Below, in pieces: positions 18,210-28,638 of a stretch of 64,000 nucleotides of DNA (its first letter is position 1; every line of letters starts with the position of its first letter). The notes beneath the pieces were generated by a model that saw only the letters and a program-made list of their open reading frames with translations, was not told the DNA's origin and searched no databases. The position numbers were made by a program, and so were the translations under genes. The stretch is from contig JAWKVX010000004.1 of the NCBI GenBank assembly GCA_041397825.1, forward strand, positions 434,001 through 498,000, in the 5' to 3' direction. This DNA comes from JANNSX01 sp041397825 (GTDB taxonomy: Bacteria > Pseudomonadota > Alphaproteobacteria > Rhizobiales > Hyphomicrobiaceae).

Positions 18210-18357
18210 GGGCGCTCTCCGGGTGAGACTTCGTCCAGTGGGTGCTATCGGGGCTATGCCGGAATTTCAAGGCGGAGGGTCGTTGTTCTGTCTTGCGAGA
18301 CGGACCGCCGTGATCCTAGGCTGGCTCGGTGCTGACAGCCATTCAAGGAGAACTCCG

Positions 18358-19320
18358 ATGTCCTTCGTCGATCATATCCGGGTGGGCTATCGGCAGCGTC
18401 TCGCCGACCTCAAGGCCAGCGGCCATCCGATGGCCGAGGGCATCGCCTATGTGGGCGGGGACTATGTGCCGCTCAAAGAGGCGCGCATTCCGCTGCTCGA
18501 CCAGGGCTTTCTCCACGCCGACCAGACCTATGACGTGCCGGCCGTCTGGGACGGCCGCTTCTTCCGCCTGGACGACCACCTCGACCGTTTCGAGGCGAGC
18601 ATCGCCAAGATGCGCTACCAAAGCCCGATCGGCCGGCAGGAGATGCGCGACCGGCTCGTCGAGATGACGGCGGCGAGCGGCATCCGCGACGCCTATGTCA
18701 TGCTGATCGTGACGCGGGGCCTGCGCTTCATCCGCCAGTACGCGCCGGAAGACTGCGAGGGCTTCTGCTATCTGTTCGTCATGCCCTATCTCTGGGTCAT
18801 GGACCTGGAGACACAGGCGACCGGCGGTTCGGCCATCGTCGCAAGGACAGTGCGGCGGACGCCGGTCGGTGCTTTCGACCCGACCGTCAAGAATGTGCAG
18901 TGGGGCGATTTCACACGCGGTTTGCTCGAGGCGCGCGATCGCGGCGCCTCCTATCCGATCCTCACCGACGGCGATACCAACATCACCGAGGGCCCGGGCT
19001 TCAACGTCATGCTGATCAAGGATCGAACGCTCTATACGCCGCGCAAGGGCGTGCTCGAAGGCGTGACGCGGAAGTCGGTGATCGAGGTCGCTGCCAATCT
19101 CGGGCTCGAGACCCGCGTCGAGGACGTGCCGGTCGATCTCGCCTACAAGGCGGACGAAATCCTGTTCGTTACCACCGCCGGCGGCGTCATGCCGGTGACG
19201 GAGCTGGATGGCACCCCGGTCGGCGATGGCCAGGTCGGGCCGATTTCCCAGGCGATCTGGAAGGGCTACTGGGATGCCCACTACGATCCGAAGCTGAGCT
19301 TCGGCGTCAATTACTATTGA
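18358..19320 (+). CDS. Fold-type IV aminotransferase, (R)-selective amine transaminase-like
   Basis: PLP enzyme of 320 aa. AAGGAG at 18345-18350 sets the ATG at 18358; the frame is open upstream but that part is antisense to the SDR gene. The PLP lysine is Lys178 in DPTVKNVQWGD. From memory, the protein matches the fungal (R)-selective amine transaminase of Aspergillus terreus almost end to end: EARIPLLDQGFLHAD, YDVPAVWDGRFFRLDDH, Arg126 at the place of the mobile arginine of that enzyme, ARTVRRTP, and the C-terminal TTAGGVMP. D-amino-acid and branched-chain aminotransferase hallmarks (RxH; YxK) are absent. A keto-acid-dependent transaminase of chiral amines is the likely role. It is a single gene, divergent from the SDR. 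Confidence 0.85.
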   Translation: MSFVDHIRVGYRQRLADLKASGHPMAEGIAYVGGDYVPLKEARIPLLDQGFLHADQTYDVPAVWDGRFFRLDDHLDRFEASIAKMRYQSPIGRQEMRDRLVEMTAASGIRDAYVMLIVTRGLRFIRQYAPEDCEGFCYLFVMPYLWVMDLETQATGGSAIVARTVRRTPVGAFDPTVKNVQWGDFTRGLLEARDRGASYPILTDGDTNITEGPGFNVMLIKDRTLYTPRKGVLEGVTRKSVIEVAANLGLETRVEDVPVDLAYKADEILFVTTAGGVMPVTELDGTPVGDGQVGPISQAIWKGYWDAHYDPKLSFGVNYY

Positions 19321-19348
19321 GCGACCGATCGGCGACCGAAGGCGCGAA

Positions 19349-19368
19349 GGGGCGGCCTCGACCGCCCC
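19349..19368. terminator. Bidirectional hairpin between convergent genes
   Basis: A perfect 7-bp stem GGGGCGG / CCGCCCC with a six-base loop lies between the stop of the transaminase gene and the stop of the convergent TAXI-like gene. There is no T-run on either side, so it is a strong hairpin rather than a textbook intrinsic terminator. Confidence 0.5.
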
Positions 19369-19395
19369 GCTCTCGTTCGATCTTGGGCCGGGCGC

Positions 19396-20484
19396 TCACG
19401 GATCGCTCGAGCCCTCGCTTCCGGCCTTTTTCTTGACCTCGTCGTAGAGCTCCTTGGCACTTTCGGCCGCCTGATCGCGCATCTCCTTGGCCCGCTCCAT
19501 GGCCTTGTCGATCGTCGGCTTTGCCTTCTCCCGCGCCTTCTCGGAGACGTCGACCATCTTCTCGACGCTGGCCGCCGAGAGTGCCTTGGTCTTCTGCCAG
19601 AGTTTGGAGAAGAAGCCTTGCTTCGGCTGCAGATCCTCGGCCTTGAGCGCCTCGATGGTCTTGATCAGGTCCTCCTGATCTTTGCGCATGTTGCCTTCGT
19701 CGACCCTGGACGGCGTACCGGTGAACAGCACCATCGGCGTGCAGGAGGTCACCACCTTTTCCGCCGACTTGTTCCACTTCGGCATCGAAATCTCGGTCTC
19801 CTCGGCGTAGTAGACCTTCTGGCCGCCGATCTCCTGCCTGAGGATGTTGCGATCGATGACCGGAACGATGTTCCCCTGCTGCTCCTGGATGCTCTTGAAG
19901 CGCGCATTCTTCGGGTCGGGGAACTGGACGAGCAGCGTGACGGTATCCTCCGAGCCGAGGGCGAGGTCGATCGCCTCATCGGCGCTCTCGGCATAGGTGA
20001 TGTTGCGCGCGCGGCCGAGGCCGTCGGGGTCGATCTGCTGCAGGAACTCGAAGGTTCCAGTGACGCCGCTCTTGGCCGGCGGCAGGATGAAGCGAATTTG
20101 GTCGGAATAGGCGGCGATGTCGCCAAAGCTCGTGAACTCGGGATTGCGGCTGATGAAGAACAGGCACTCGCGGCCGAGATCATTGCGTACGACCTTGAAG
20201 AGGTCGTCGCCGCCGTAGATGCTGTTCTCGAGGGCGAACACGTCGAGCTGGGAAAAGCCGACCTGCGTCGGGTCGCCGATGACGCGCTGGATATTCTCGC
20301 GACTTCCCTCGGAGGACGTGCAGCTGTAGTCGAACTTCGCCTTCTTGAGCTGGCTTTCGAGCTGCGGGCAGAAGGTGGAGTGGTAGGCGCCGGTGGTGCC
20401 GCCCGTGTTGATCTGGTTGGCGAGGCCGGCAGCCGAGCCGAGGCCGAGGATCAACATGCCGGCGGCGAGTGCGACAGGTCTCAT
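19396..20484 (-). CDS. TAXI-like periplasmic solute-binding protein with helical tail
   Basis: Predicted periplasmic protein, 362 aa. A signal peptide covers about residues 1-22 (cleavage near GLA). The following NTGGTTGAYHSTFCPQLESQ and the later VIGDPTQVGFSQLDVFA and FFISRNPEFTSFGDI resemble TAXI-type TRAP solute receptors. Residues from about 300 to the end form a highly charged Ala/Lys/Glu-rich stretch (KAREKAKPTIDKAMERAKE) that looks like an amphipathic helix or coiled coil, unusual for a solute receptor. No TRAP permease is nearby. The family assignment is by eye; ligand unknown. Confidence 0.65.
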   Translation of the reverse strand: MRPVALAAGMLILGLGSAAGLANQINTGGTTGAYHSTFCPQLESQLKKAKFDYSCTSSEGSRENIQRVIGDPTQVGFSQLDVFALENSIYGGDDLFKVVRNDLGRECLFFISRNPEFTSFGDIAAYSDQIRFILPPAKSGVTGTFEFLQQIDPDGLGRARNITYAESADEAIDLALGSEDTVTLLVQFPDPKNARFKSIQEQQGNIVPVIDRNILRQEIGGQKVYYAEETEISMPKWNKSAEKVVTSCTPMVLFTGTPSRVDEGNMRKDQEDLIKTIEALKAEDLQPKQGFFSKLWQKTKALSAASVEKMVDVSEKAREKAKPTIDKAMERAKEMRDQAAESAKELYDEVKKKAGSEGSSDP

Positions 20485-20638
20485 GGAACGCCTCTCTGTA
20501 TTCTAGGGCGGGCCCTCTGGACCCCGCATGAGCTTGACCGTTTCCGGTATCGGATAACGGCCCGCCTCTCCTAGCATAATCCTCAGGCCTTGTCGCAATT
20601 TAGGCCAAAAGGGCGGCAAATTCGCCGCAGACGGAGCG

Positions 20639-22084
20639 TCAGCTCGCCTCGGCCAGCAAGGAGAGCTGCCGCGACACCGGCCGCCCGTCACGATCGACGA
20701 GGCGGGTCGGGTAGTCACCGGTGAAGCAGTGATCGGTGAACTGCGGGCTCTGCTGATTGCGGCCGGTTTCGCCCAGCGCCAGATAGAGCCCCTCGATGGA
20801 GAGGAAGGCCAGGCTGTCGGCCTTGACGAACCGGCGCATGCCGTCGAGGTCGTGGGTCGCCGCCAGCAGCTTGTCGCGATCAGGCGTGTCGATGCCGTAG
20901 AAGTCGGGATGCGTGATCGGCGGACAGGCGATCCGCATGTGCACCTCGGTGGCGCCGGCGTCGCGCACCATGTCGACGATCTTCGTCGAGGTCGTGCCGC
21001 GGACGATGCTGTCGTCGATCAGCACGACGCGCTTGCCCTTGACCACGCTGACATTGGGCGAGTGCTTCATCTTCACGCCGATCTGGCGCTGCGCCTGGGC
21101 GGGCAGGATGAAGGTGCGGCCGACATAGTGGTTGCGGATGATGCCGTGTTCGAAGGGAATGCCCGATGCTTGGGCGAACCCGAGTGCGGCCGGTACGCCG
21201 GAATCCGGCACCGGCACGACGACATCGGCCACGGGGCAGGATTCACGCGCAAGCTGACGGCCCATCTCCTTGCGGATGTCGTAGACCGACTTGCCGCCGA
21301 CGATTGAATCCGGGCGCGAGAAGTAGATGTACTCGAAGATGCAGGGCCGCGGCTCGCGCACGGGGGCGAAGCGGTGGAAGGCGATGCCGTCGTCGGAGAT
21401 GTCGACCACCTCGCCGTTCTCGATCTCGCGGACGAGCTTGGCGCCGACGATGTCGAGCGCGCAGGTTTCCGATGCGAGCACGTAGCTCTGATCGAGCCTG
21501 CCCAGGACCAGCGGCCGGATGCCGAGGGGATCGCGTGCCGCCAGCATGCGGTTGGCCGTCAGGGCGACGAAGGCATAGCCACCCTCGACCTGCCGGATGG
21601 CATCGATGAAACGATCGACCGATGTCGCCTTCTGGCTCCGGGCGATCAGGTGCAGGATCACCTCGGTATCGGTCGTCGACTGAAAGATGGCGCCATGGGC
21701 GACGAGGTCACGGCGGATGGAGAGCGCGTTGGTCAGATTGCCGTTGTGGCCGATGGCGAAGCCACCGGCGGCCAGGTCGGCGAAGAGCGGTTGCACGTTC
21801 CTGAGCGAGGGCTCGCCGGTCGTCGAATACCGATTGTGACCGATGGCGCTGCTGCCGGGGAGTCGCGCCAGCACCTCGGGTTTGTCGAAATTGTCACCGA
21901 CACGACCGGTGTGCCGCTCGGCGTGGAACTGGCCGGCGTTGAAGGTGACGATGCCGCAGGCTTCTTGGCCGCGATGCTGCAGGGCGTGCAGGCCGAGGGC
22001 AGTCAGCGCCGCCGCGTCGGGATGGCGGAAGATTCCGAAGACGCCGCATTCCTCTCGCAACCGGTCGTCGTCGCGCTCAGCCAT
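20639..22084 (-). CDS. purF: Amidophosphoribosyltransferase
   Basis: First enzyme of de novo purine synthesis, 481 aa. The N-terminal glutaminase nucleophile is Cys13 (REECGVFG), implying removal of a 12-residue propeptide; the glutaminase domain is followed by the PRPP-binding domain with VVPVPDSGVPAALGFA and the PRTase motif VVLIDDSIVRGTT. It transfers ammonia from glutamine to PRPP. It is downstream of cvpA, 81 bp apart, the standard cvpA-purF pair. Confidence 0.96.
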   Translation of the reverse strand: MAERDDDRLREECGVFGIFRHPDAAALTALGLHALQHRGQEACGIVTFNAGQFHAERHTGRVGDNFDKPEVLARLPGSSAIGHNRYSTTGEPSLRNVQPLFADLAAGGFAIGHNGNLTNALSIRRDLVAHGAIFQSTTDTEVILHLIARSQKATSVDRFIDAIRQVEGGYAFVALTANRMLAARDPLGIRPLVLGRLDQSYVLASETCALDIVGAKLVREIENGEVVDISDDGIAFHRFAPVREPRPCIFEYIYFSRPDSIVGGKSVYDIRKEMGRQLARESCPVADVVVPVPDSGVPAALGFAQASGIPFEHGIIRNHYVGRTFILPAQAQRQIGVKMKHSPNVSVVKGKRVVLIDDSIVRGTTSTKIVDMVRDAGATEVHMRIACPPITHPDFYGIDTPDRDKLLAATHDLDGMRRFVKADSLAFLSIEGLYLALGETGRNQQSPQFTDHCFTGDYPTRLVDRDGRPVSRQLSLLAEAS

Positions 22085-22165
22085 GCCGGTTCTCCATGAG
22101 CGTTCTGCAACACCCCGTTACCGGATCGCGCACGCCGACGCCAGAGACCTGCGACAGACCGCCCG

Positions 22166-22777
22166 TTAACCGTTCTGGTCGGTCGTCGCCTCGGGCGGCG
22201 GCTCATCCGTGCCTTCGGGCGCGCCCTCGCCGCTTTGCGGCTCGCTGCCACCGGTGCCCGGCAGCTTCAGATCCTCCGGCAAGAGCCCCGAGAGCGCTGC
22301 CTGCAGGCTGGTGCCGGTCTCCTTGATGTAGGGGTAGGACTGGGCCTCCGTCACCCAGGGCGGCATGATCTTCTCCTCGAACAGGAAATTGGCGAACATG
22401 TAGCCGATGACGATGAGGAGAAAGCCACGGACGATGCCGAAGCCGAAGCCCAGGATCCGGTCGATCATGCCGACCCGGCTCTCGAGGACGGAATCGGAAA
22501 AGCGGATCGTGATGAAGTGGACGACGACCAGCACGACGATGAAGATGGCAACACCTATGGCGATCTTCATGACGAGCGGGGATTGTCCGTAATCGGCGGC
22601 GAGGCTTTCGGCGATATCGGCTCGATAGGCGACGAAATAGAGCGTCGCGAGGGCCGCGAGCGCCCAGGAGACGATCGAGAGCGCCTCCCGGGTCAGGCCG
22701 CGGTACATCGCCAGCAGGCCCGAAAGGAAGCAGATGCCGAGCAACCCGATATCGAGATACGTCAACGGACCCAGCAT
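22166..22777 (-). CDS. cvpA: CvpA family membrane protein
   Basis: Inner-membrane protein of 203 aa with four hydrophobic segments: LTYLDIGLLGICFLSGLLAM at the start, then YRGLTREALSIVSWALAALA, a third in the middle (MKIAIGVAIFIVVLVVVHFI) and GFGFGIVRGFLLIVIGYMFA. The C-terminus is acidic and soluble. GGAGAGGA before the ATG at 22777 supports this start over the longer ORF. CvpA is linked to colicin V production and envelope stress in E. coli; here its place next to purF and radA is the standard one. Confidence 0.88.
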   Translation of the reverse strand: MLGPLTYLDIGLLGICFLSGLLAMYRGLTREALSIVSWALAALATLYFVAYRADIAESLAADYGQSPLVMKIAIGVAIFIVVLVVVHFITIRFSDSVLESRVGMIDRILGFGFGIVRGFLLIVIGYMFANFLFEEKIMPPWVTEAQSYPYIKETGTSLQAALSGLLPEDLKLPGTGGSEPQSGEGAPEGTDEPPPEATTDQNG

Positions 22778-22932
22778 GACACGCGTCCTCTCCAAACAGC
22801 CTGCTCGGCGGCACCGGGCCGAAAGGCTCCGGTCGAGCAAAGTCTATGCAACCCCGAAGACTTCTACCACGATTCCGGCGGATCGACGGCAATCCGGCAC
22901 GCCCTTCGGAGCGACCGGCGCCATGATCAGCC

Positions 22933-24294
<1,362 letters not shown>

Positions 24295-24299
24295 TCGCG

Positions 24300-25445
24300 C
24301 TAGGCCTCGACCACGACGCGCCGGACACGGGGACCGATGCGGGTCAGGATCTCGTAGGGGATCGTGCCCGCCTTCGTGGCGAGGTCGTCGACCGTGGTCT
24401 GATCGCCCATCAGTTGGGCGAAGGTCCCGCGGCGGACGAGTGACGGCGGCACGGCGCTGACATCGATGGTGGTGAGATCCATCGAGATGCGGCCGACGAC
24501 GGGTGCCGGATAGGCGCCGATGTGGGTGACCGCGCCGTCGTCCCGCCCACTGTCGCTCAGGGCGCGGCCGTAGCCGTCCGCATAGCCGATCGAGAGGGTC
24601 GCAAGACGCACCGGCCGGTCGAACCGGCGCTGGGCGCCATAGCCGACCGTCTCGCCCGCCGGTGCTTCGTGCACTTGCAAGATGCGCGCATAGAGCCAGC
24701 CGACCGGCTCTACCAACGACGCTGCCGCAGGGCAGGGGATGCCGCCGAAGAGCGGCATGCCCGGCCGCGCCAGGTCGAAGTGGAAGGCCGGCTCGAGAAA
24801 CATGCCGGAGGCGGCGGCAAGGCTCCACGGCGCCTCCGGCAACAGGGCCGCCAGGCGCTCGAACCGCTGCCGTTGTTTGGCATTCGTGGGATTGCGTGGG
24901 TCATCGGCAAGGGCGAGCTGACTGAGAATGAGCAAGATCTTGAATGGGGCCAAGATCGTCGGCGACGCAGCGAGGTGGCGTACCTCGCTCTCGCTCAGGC
25001 CGAGCCGGTGCATGCCGGTATCGATCTGGATGGCGGCCGGGAGGGCGCGTCCCGTATCGCGGCAGAAGCCGGACCATTCCTCGACATCGGCGAGGGAGGC
25101 GAGCACCGGTGTGGCACCGATCTCGGCGAAGATCGGCGCGGTGCCGCTCGGGAGGCCGTCGAGAACATAGAGCCCGACCGTGGCATCGGTCTTGCGGACC
25201 CGGCGGGCCTCGCCGAGCGTGGCGACGAAGACGGTCCGGCAGCCGGCCCTGACGAGGGTGCGGACAACCGTCTCGCTGCCGAGGCCATAGCCGTCGGCCT
25301 TGACGACGGCGCCCGTCTCGGCCGTGGGGGCCAGGCTCGCAAAGCGGCGATAGTTGCGCTCGAGCGCCGCCGGTTCGATGACGAGCACAGCCGGCGTCTC
25401 CGGCGGCAGGCCGTCCAGCAGCGCGGCGTGGCGGTCGGCGGTCAC
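24300..25445 (-). CDS. alr: Alanine racemase
   Basis: PLP-dependent fold-type III racemase, 381 aa, making D-Ala for peptidoglycan. The PLP lysine is Lys49 in VVKADGYGLG; the second catalytic tyrosine region appears as TVGYGAQRRF. The start is GTG, with the stop of dnaB 7 bp upstream. Length is normal. It forms a run dnaB-alr-radA. Confidence 0.94.
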   Translation of the reverse strand: MTADRHAALLDGLPPETPAVLVIEPAALERNYRRFASLAPTAETGAVVKADGYGLGSETVVRTLVRAGCRTVFVATLGEARRVRKTDATVGLYVLDGLPSGTAPIFAEIGATPVLASLADVEEWSGFCRDTGRALPAAIQIDTGMHRLGLSESEVRHLAASPTILAPFKILLILSQLALADDPRNPTNAKQRQRFERLAALLPEAPWSLAAASGMFLEPAFHFDLARPGMPLFGGIPCPAAASLVEPVGWLYARILQVHEAPAGETVGYGAQRRFDRPVRLATLSIGYADGYGRALSDSGRDDGAVTHIGAYPAPVVGRISMDLTTIDVSAVPPSLVRRGTFAQLMGDQTTVDDLATKAGTIPYEILTRIGPRVRRVVVEA

Positions 25446-25452
25446 GGCCGGC

Positions 25453-26967
25453 CTACTCTTGAGTGCGGTAGGGGACGCGTTGTTCGTCCTGCAGGTCGCC
25501 GAAGCGTGTGATCTGGCCGTTGAATTGGAGCTTCACCGTTCCCGTCGGGCCGTGGCGCTGCTTGCCGATGATGACCTCGGCAAGACCATGCACGCGCTCC
25601 ATCTCCATCTGCCACTTCTGATACTCCTCGACCTTGGTGATCGACGGCTCCGTGCGGCCGACATAGTACTCCTCACGGAACACGAAGATAACCACGTCGG
25701 CATCCTGCTCGATCGAGCCCGATTCTCTGAGGTCGGAGAGTTGCGGGCGCTTGTCGTCGCGGGTCTCGACTTGGCGCGAGAGCTGGGAGAGGGCGACGAT
25801 CGGGACATGCAACTCCTTGGCCAGCGCCTTGAGTCCGGTCGTGATCTCGGTGATCTCCTGGACGCGCCCCTCACTTGCGCGGCGGCTCGACCCTGCCAAG
25901 AGCTGGAGATAGTCGACGACGAGGAGGCCCAGCCCCTTCTGCCGCTTGAGCCGGCGGGCCCGGGCGGCCAGCTGAGCGACGGTCAGGCCGCCGGTCTGGT
26001 CGATGTAGAGCGGCAGTGAAGATAGTGTCTCCGCGGCATCCCTCAGACGGCGGAACTCGTCCTCGTTGATCATGCCGCGGCGGATCTTTTCGCTCGGGAT
26101 CTCGGCCTGCTCGGACAGAATGCGGGTGGCGAGCTGCTCGGAGCTCATCTCGAGCGAGAAGAAGCCGACGATGGCGCCGTCGACGGCTTTCATCTCGCCG
26201 TCGGGCTGGCGTTCGGCCTTGTAGGCGCGGGCGATGTTGAAGGCGATGTTGGTGGCGAGGGCCGTCTTACCCATGGCAGGCCGGCCAGCAAGGATGACGA
26301 GGTCGGAGGGCTGCAGCCCGCCGAGCTTGGAATCGAGATCGCGCAACCCGGTCGCGAGGCCCGAGAGCCCGCCCTCGCGCTGATAGGCGTTGTTGGCCAT
26401 CTCGATGGCGCCGACGACCGCGTGGCCGAAGGTCTCGAAACCCTTGCCGTAGCGGCCGCGCTCGGCGAGCCCGTAGAGGCGTTGCTCGGCCTCTTCGATC
26501 TGCGCCGAGGGGGGCGTGTCGATCGGGCTGTCATAGGCGACGTTGACCAGGTCCTCGCCGATCAGGATGAGCTGGCGGCGGGTGGCGAGATCGTGGATCG
26601 TCCGGCCGTAATCCTCGGTCGAGATGATGGTCGTGGCAGCCGTGGCAAGCCGGGCGAGGTATTGGGGGACCGTCAGCTCGGGCGTGATCGGCGCGGCTCT
26701 CTCGAAGAAGGTTCTGAGCGTGATCGGTGTCGCCTGCTTGCCCATCTGGATGAGCTTGGCGGCCGTCTCGTAGATCTCGGCGTGGAGCGGATCGAAGAAA
26801 TGATCCGCCGCCAGGAAGCCGGAGACGCGGTCGAGCGCCTCGTTGTTGACGAGGATGGCGCCCAGGAGCGCCTGCTCGGCCTCGATATTGTGCGGGGCGC
26901 TGCGGAAGGGCAGCGCATCGTCTTTGGCGGCGGCATCCGTCGGCCGCATCTGTCGCTCGGTCTGCAT
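25453..26967 (-). CDS. dnaB: Replicative DNA helicase
   Basis: Hexameric replication helicase, 504 aa. The N-terminal DnaB domain starts at HNIEAEQALLGAIL and the RecA-like C-terminal domain has Walker A AGRPAMGKTALATN, Walker B LLVVDYLQLL and the arginine-finger/sensor region SQLSRQVETRDDKRPQLSDLRES. I chose the ATG at 26967 (MQTERQMRPTD) over the longer ORF start because the extra N-terminus is not family-like. No intein or insertion is seen. Confidence 0.95.
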   Translation of the reverse strand: MQTERQMRPTDAAAKDDALPFRSAPHNIEAEQALLGAILVNNEALDRVSGFLAADHFFDPLHAEIYETAAKLIQMGKQATPITLRTFFERAAPITPELTVPQYLARLATAATTIISTEDYGRTIHDLATRRQLILIGEDLVNVAYDSPIDTPPSAQIEEAEQRLYGLAERGRYGKGFETFGHAVVGAIEMANNAYQREGGLSGLATGLRDLDSKLGGLQPSDLVILAGRPAMGKTALATNIAFNIARAYKAERQPDGEMKAVDGAIVGFFSLEMSSEQLATRILSEQAEIPSEKIRRGMINEDEFRRLRDAAETLSSLPLYIDQTGGLTVAQLAARARRLKRQKGLGLLVVDYLQLLAGSSRRASEGRVQEITEITTGLKALAKELHVPIVALSQLSRQVETRDDKRPQLSDLRESGSIEQDADVVIFVFREEYYVGRTEPSITKVEEYQKWQMEMERVHGLAEVIIGKQRHGPTGTVKLQFNGQITRFGDLQDEQRVPYRTQE

Positions 26968-27110
26968 GGACGCGACCGTAGCTGATTCCGGCTCCCGGCT
27001 CAGAGCGCCGAGGCGGCGCGCTCGCACAATCCCCGTTATGCACACGGGAGTGGGGACGGGCTCGGGATACCGCTTGCCTCGACGCGAATCGAACGTGGCG
27101 CGGCCTGGCG

Positions 27111-28364
27111 CTACTCGCCCGCCATGCGCGTCTCGAAGGTGCCGGCCTCACGCGCTTTGAGGCGGCGCTCCTCGTCGATCATGTAGTCGCGGGTGAGGGG
27201 AAGCGTGCCGAGCTTCTTCGACAGCTGGATCTGGAAGATCATCAGGTTCTGCCAGCGGAAAGCGCTCTCGGAACCAGCGAGATAGAACTCCCACATCCTG
27301 CAGAACTCCTCGCCGAGCTCGGCCTTCGCCTTGTCCCAGCCGTCGATGAAGCGGTTCCTCCAGTGCCGCAGCGTGTCGGCGTAGTGCAGCCTCAAGATCT
27401 CCACGTCGGTGACGTGGAGACCCGACTTCTCGATAGCTGGCAAGACCTCGCTCAGGGCCGGAATATAGCCGCCGGGGAAGATGTATTTGGCAATGAAGGG
27501 ATTGGTGGTTGAAGGCCCATCCGAGCGTCCGATCGAATGGATGACCGCGACACCGTCGTCGGTGAGCAGATCGCGAACGCGATTGAAGTAGGTCTTGTAG
27601 TGGTTGATGCCGACATGCTCGAACATGCCGACCGAGACGATCCGCTCGAACGGTCCGGGCACATGCCTGTAGTCCTGCAGCTTGAACTCGACGACCTTGC
27701 CGAGGCCCTCGCGCTGGGCGCGCTCGCGGCTCAGCGCGAACTGCTCGTCGGAGAGCGTCACGCCGGTCACATGAACATTCGCCGCCTTGGCGATGTAGAG
27801 GCCGAGCCCACCCCAACCGGAGCCGATGTCGAGAACCCTCTGCCCGGGTTGCAGCGCGAGCTTGGCCGCGAGGTGCCGTTTCTTAGCGAGTTGGGCGGCG
27901 TCGAGGTCGTCGCTGCCGGCTTCGAAATAGGCGCAGGAATATTGCCGGTCACGATCGAGGAAAAGGTCGTAGATCGCCGGCGTGATGTCGTAGTGATGCT
28001 TCACGTTGCGGCGCGACCGGCTCGTCGGGTTGAACTGCTGGATCCGGCGAGTCACGTAGCGCAGGACGTCGAGGCCGCGCATCCAAGTCGGCAGTCGCAT
28101 CGCCTCGCTGTTCTCGAAGACGAGCTCCAGGAACTCGTAGATCCGGCCTTCCTCGAAAACGAAGGTGCCATTCATGTAGGACTCGCCGACGCCGAGGCCG
28201 GGATCGAAGCCGATCGCGCGCTCTGACTTGGCGTCGGTGATCCGGACCACGACCCGGCGTCCGGTGCCGTCGCCGAACCGGTGCAGCTGACCCTTGCTAT
28301 CGTAGATTCTGAGATCACCCTTGCGGACGACACGCTCGAGGGCGAGGCGGAGTGGACCGAACAT
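27111..28364 (-). CDS. cfa: Cyclopropane-fatty-acyl-phospholipid synthase family methyltransferase
   Basis: SAM-dependent methyltransferase of 417 aa. The C-terminal domain has the SAM motif VLDIGSGWGGLGLYIA, the family motifs GVTLSDEQ and FERIVSVGMFEHVG, and a C-terminal WEFYLAGSE block; the N-terminal ~120 residues form the usual CFA lipid-binding domain. It would methylate unsaturated acyl chains of membrane phospholipids (or a related lipid). It lies alone between rplI and dnaB, which are usually adjacent. Confidence 0.88.
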   Translation of the reverse strand: MFGPLRLALERVVRKGDLRIYDSKGQLHRFGDGTGRRVVVRITDAKSERAIGFDPGLGVGESYMNGTFVFEEGRIYEFLELVFENSEAMRLPTWMRGLDVLRYVTRRIQQFNPTSRSRRNVKHHYDITPAIYDLFLDRDRQYSCAYFEAGSDDLDAAQLAKKRHLAAKLALQPGQRVLDIGSGWGGLGLYIAKAANVHVTGVTLSDEQFALSRERAQREGLGKVVEFKLQDYRHVPGPFERIVSVGMFEHVGINHYKTYFNRVRDLLTDDGVAVIHSIGRSDGPSTTNPFIAKYIFPGGYIPALSEVLPAIEKSGLHVTDVEILRLHYADTLRHWRNRFIDGWDKAKAELGEEFCRMWEFYLAGSESAFRWQNLMIFQIQLSKKLGTLPLTRDYMIDEERRLKAREAGTFETRMAGE

Positions 28365-28582
28365 GACAATACTGCGCGGCGCGACCCTTCCGGGTATCGC
28401 GCACCGCGCTCCCTACTTGAAACCCCTACGTCGGACCGGCCAAATTCCCTCGGACGGTCGCTGCGACACTAAAGCACAGTAAAGATTTGGTTGGCAATCG
28501 TCTTCGTGAAGAATTCATGAAGGCGTGAGAGGGAGATACAAGTCGAGCTTGAGGTCCGGCGCCTGTCGCGCTGGGCAGCGAA

Positions 28583-28603
28583 CCGGCCCCACGGCGGGGC
28601 CGG
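28583..28603 (-). terminator. Hairpin downstream of rplI
   Basis: A perfect 8-bp stem CCGGCCCC / GGGGCCGG with a five-base loop starts 36 bp after the rplI stop, reading on the minus strand. Only TTCG follows rather than a T-run. The rest of the 274-bp gap between rplI and the methyltransferase gene shows no ORF; its upstream part should hold the methyltransferase promoter. Confidence 0.5.
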
Positions 28604-28638
28604 CTCCGTCACACTTCCGGGCCGCGGGAGCGGCGAGG

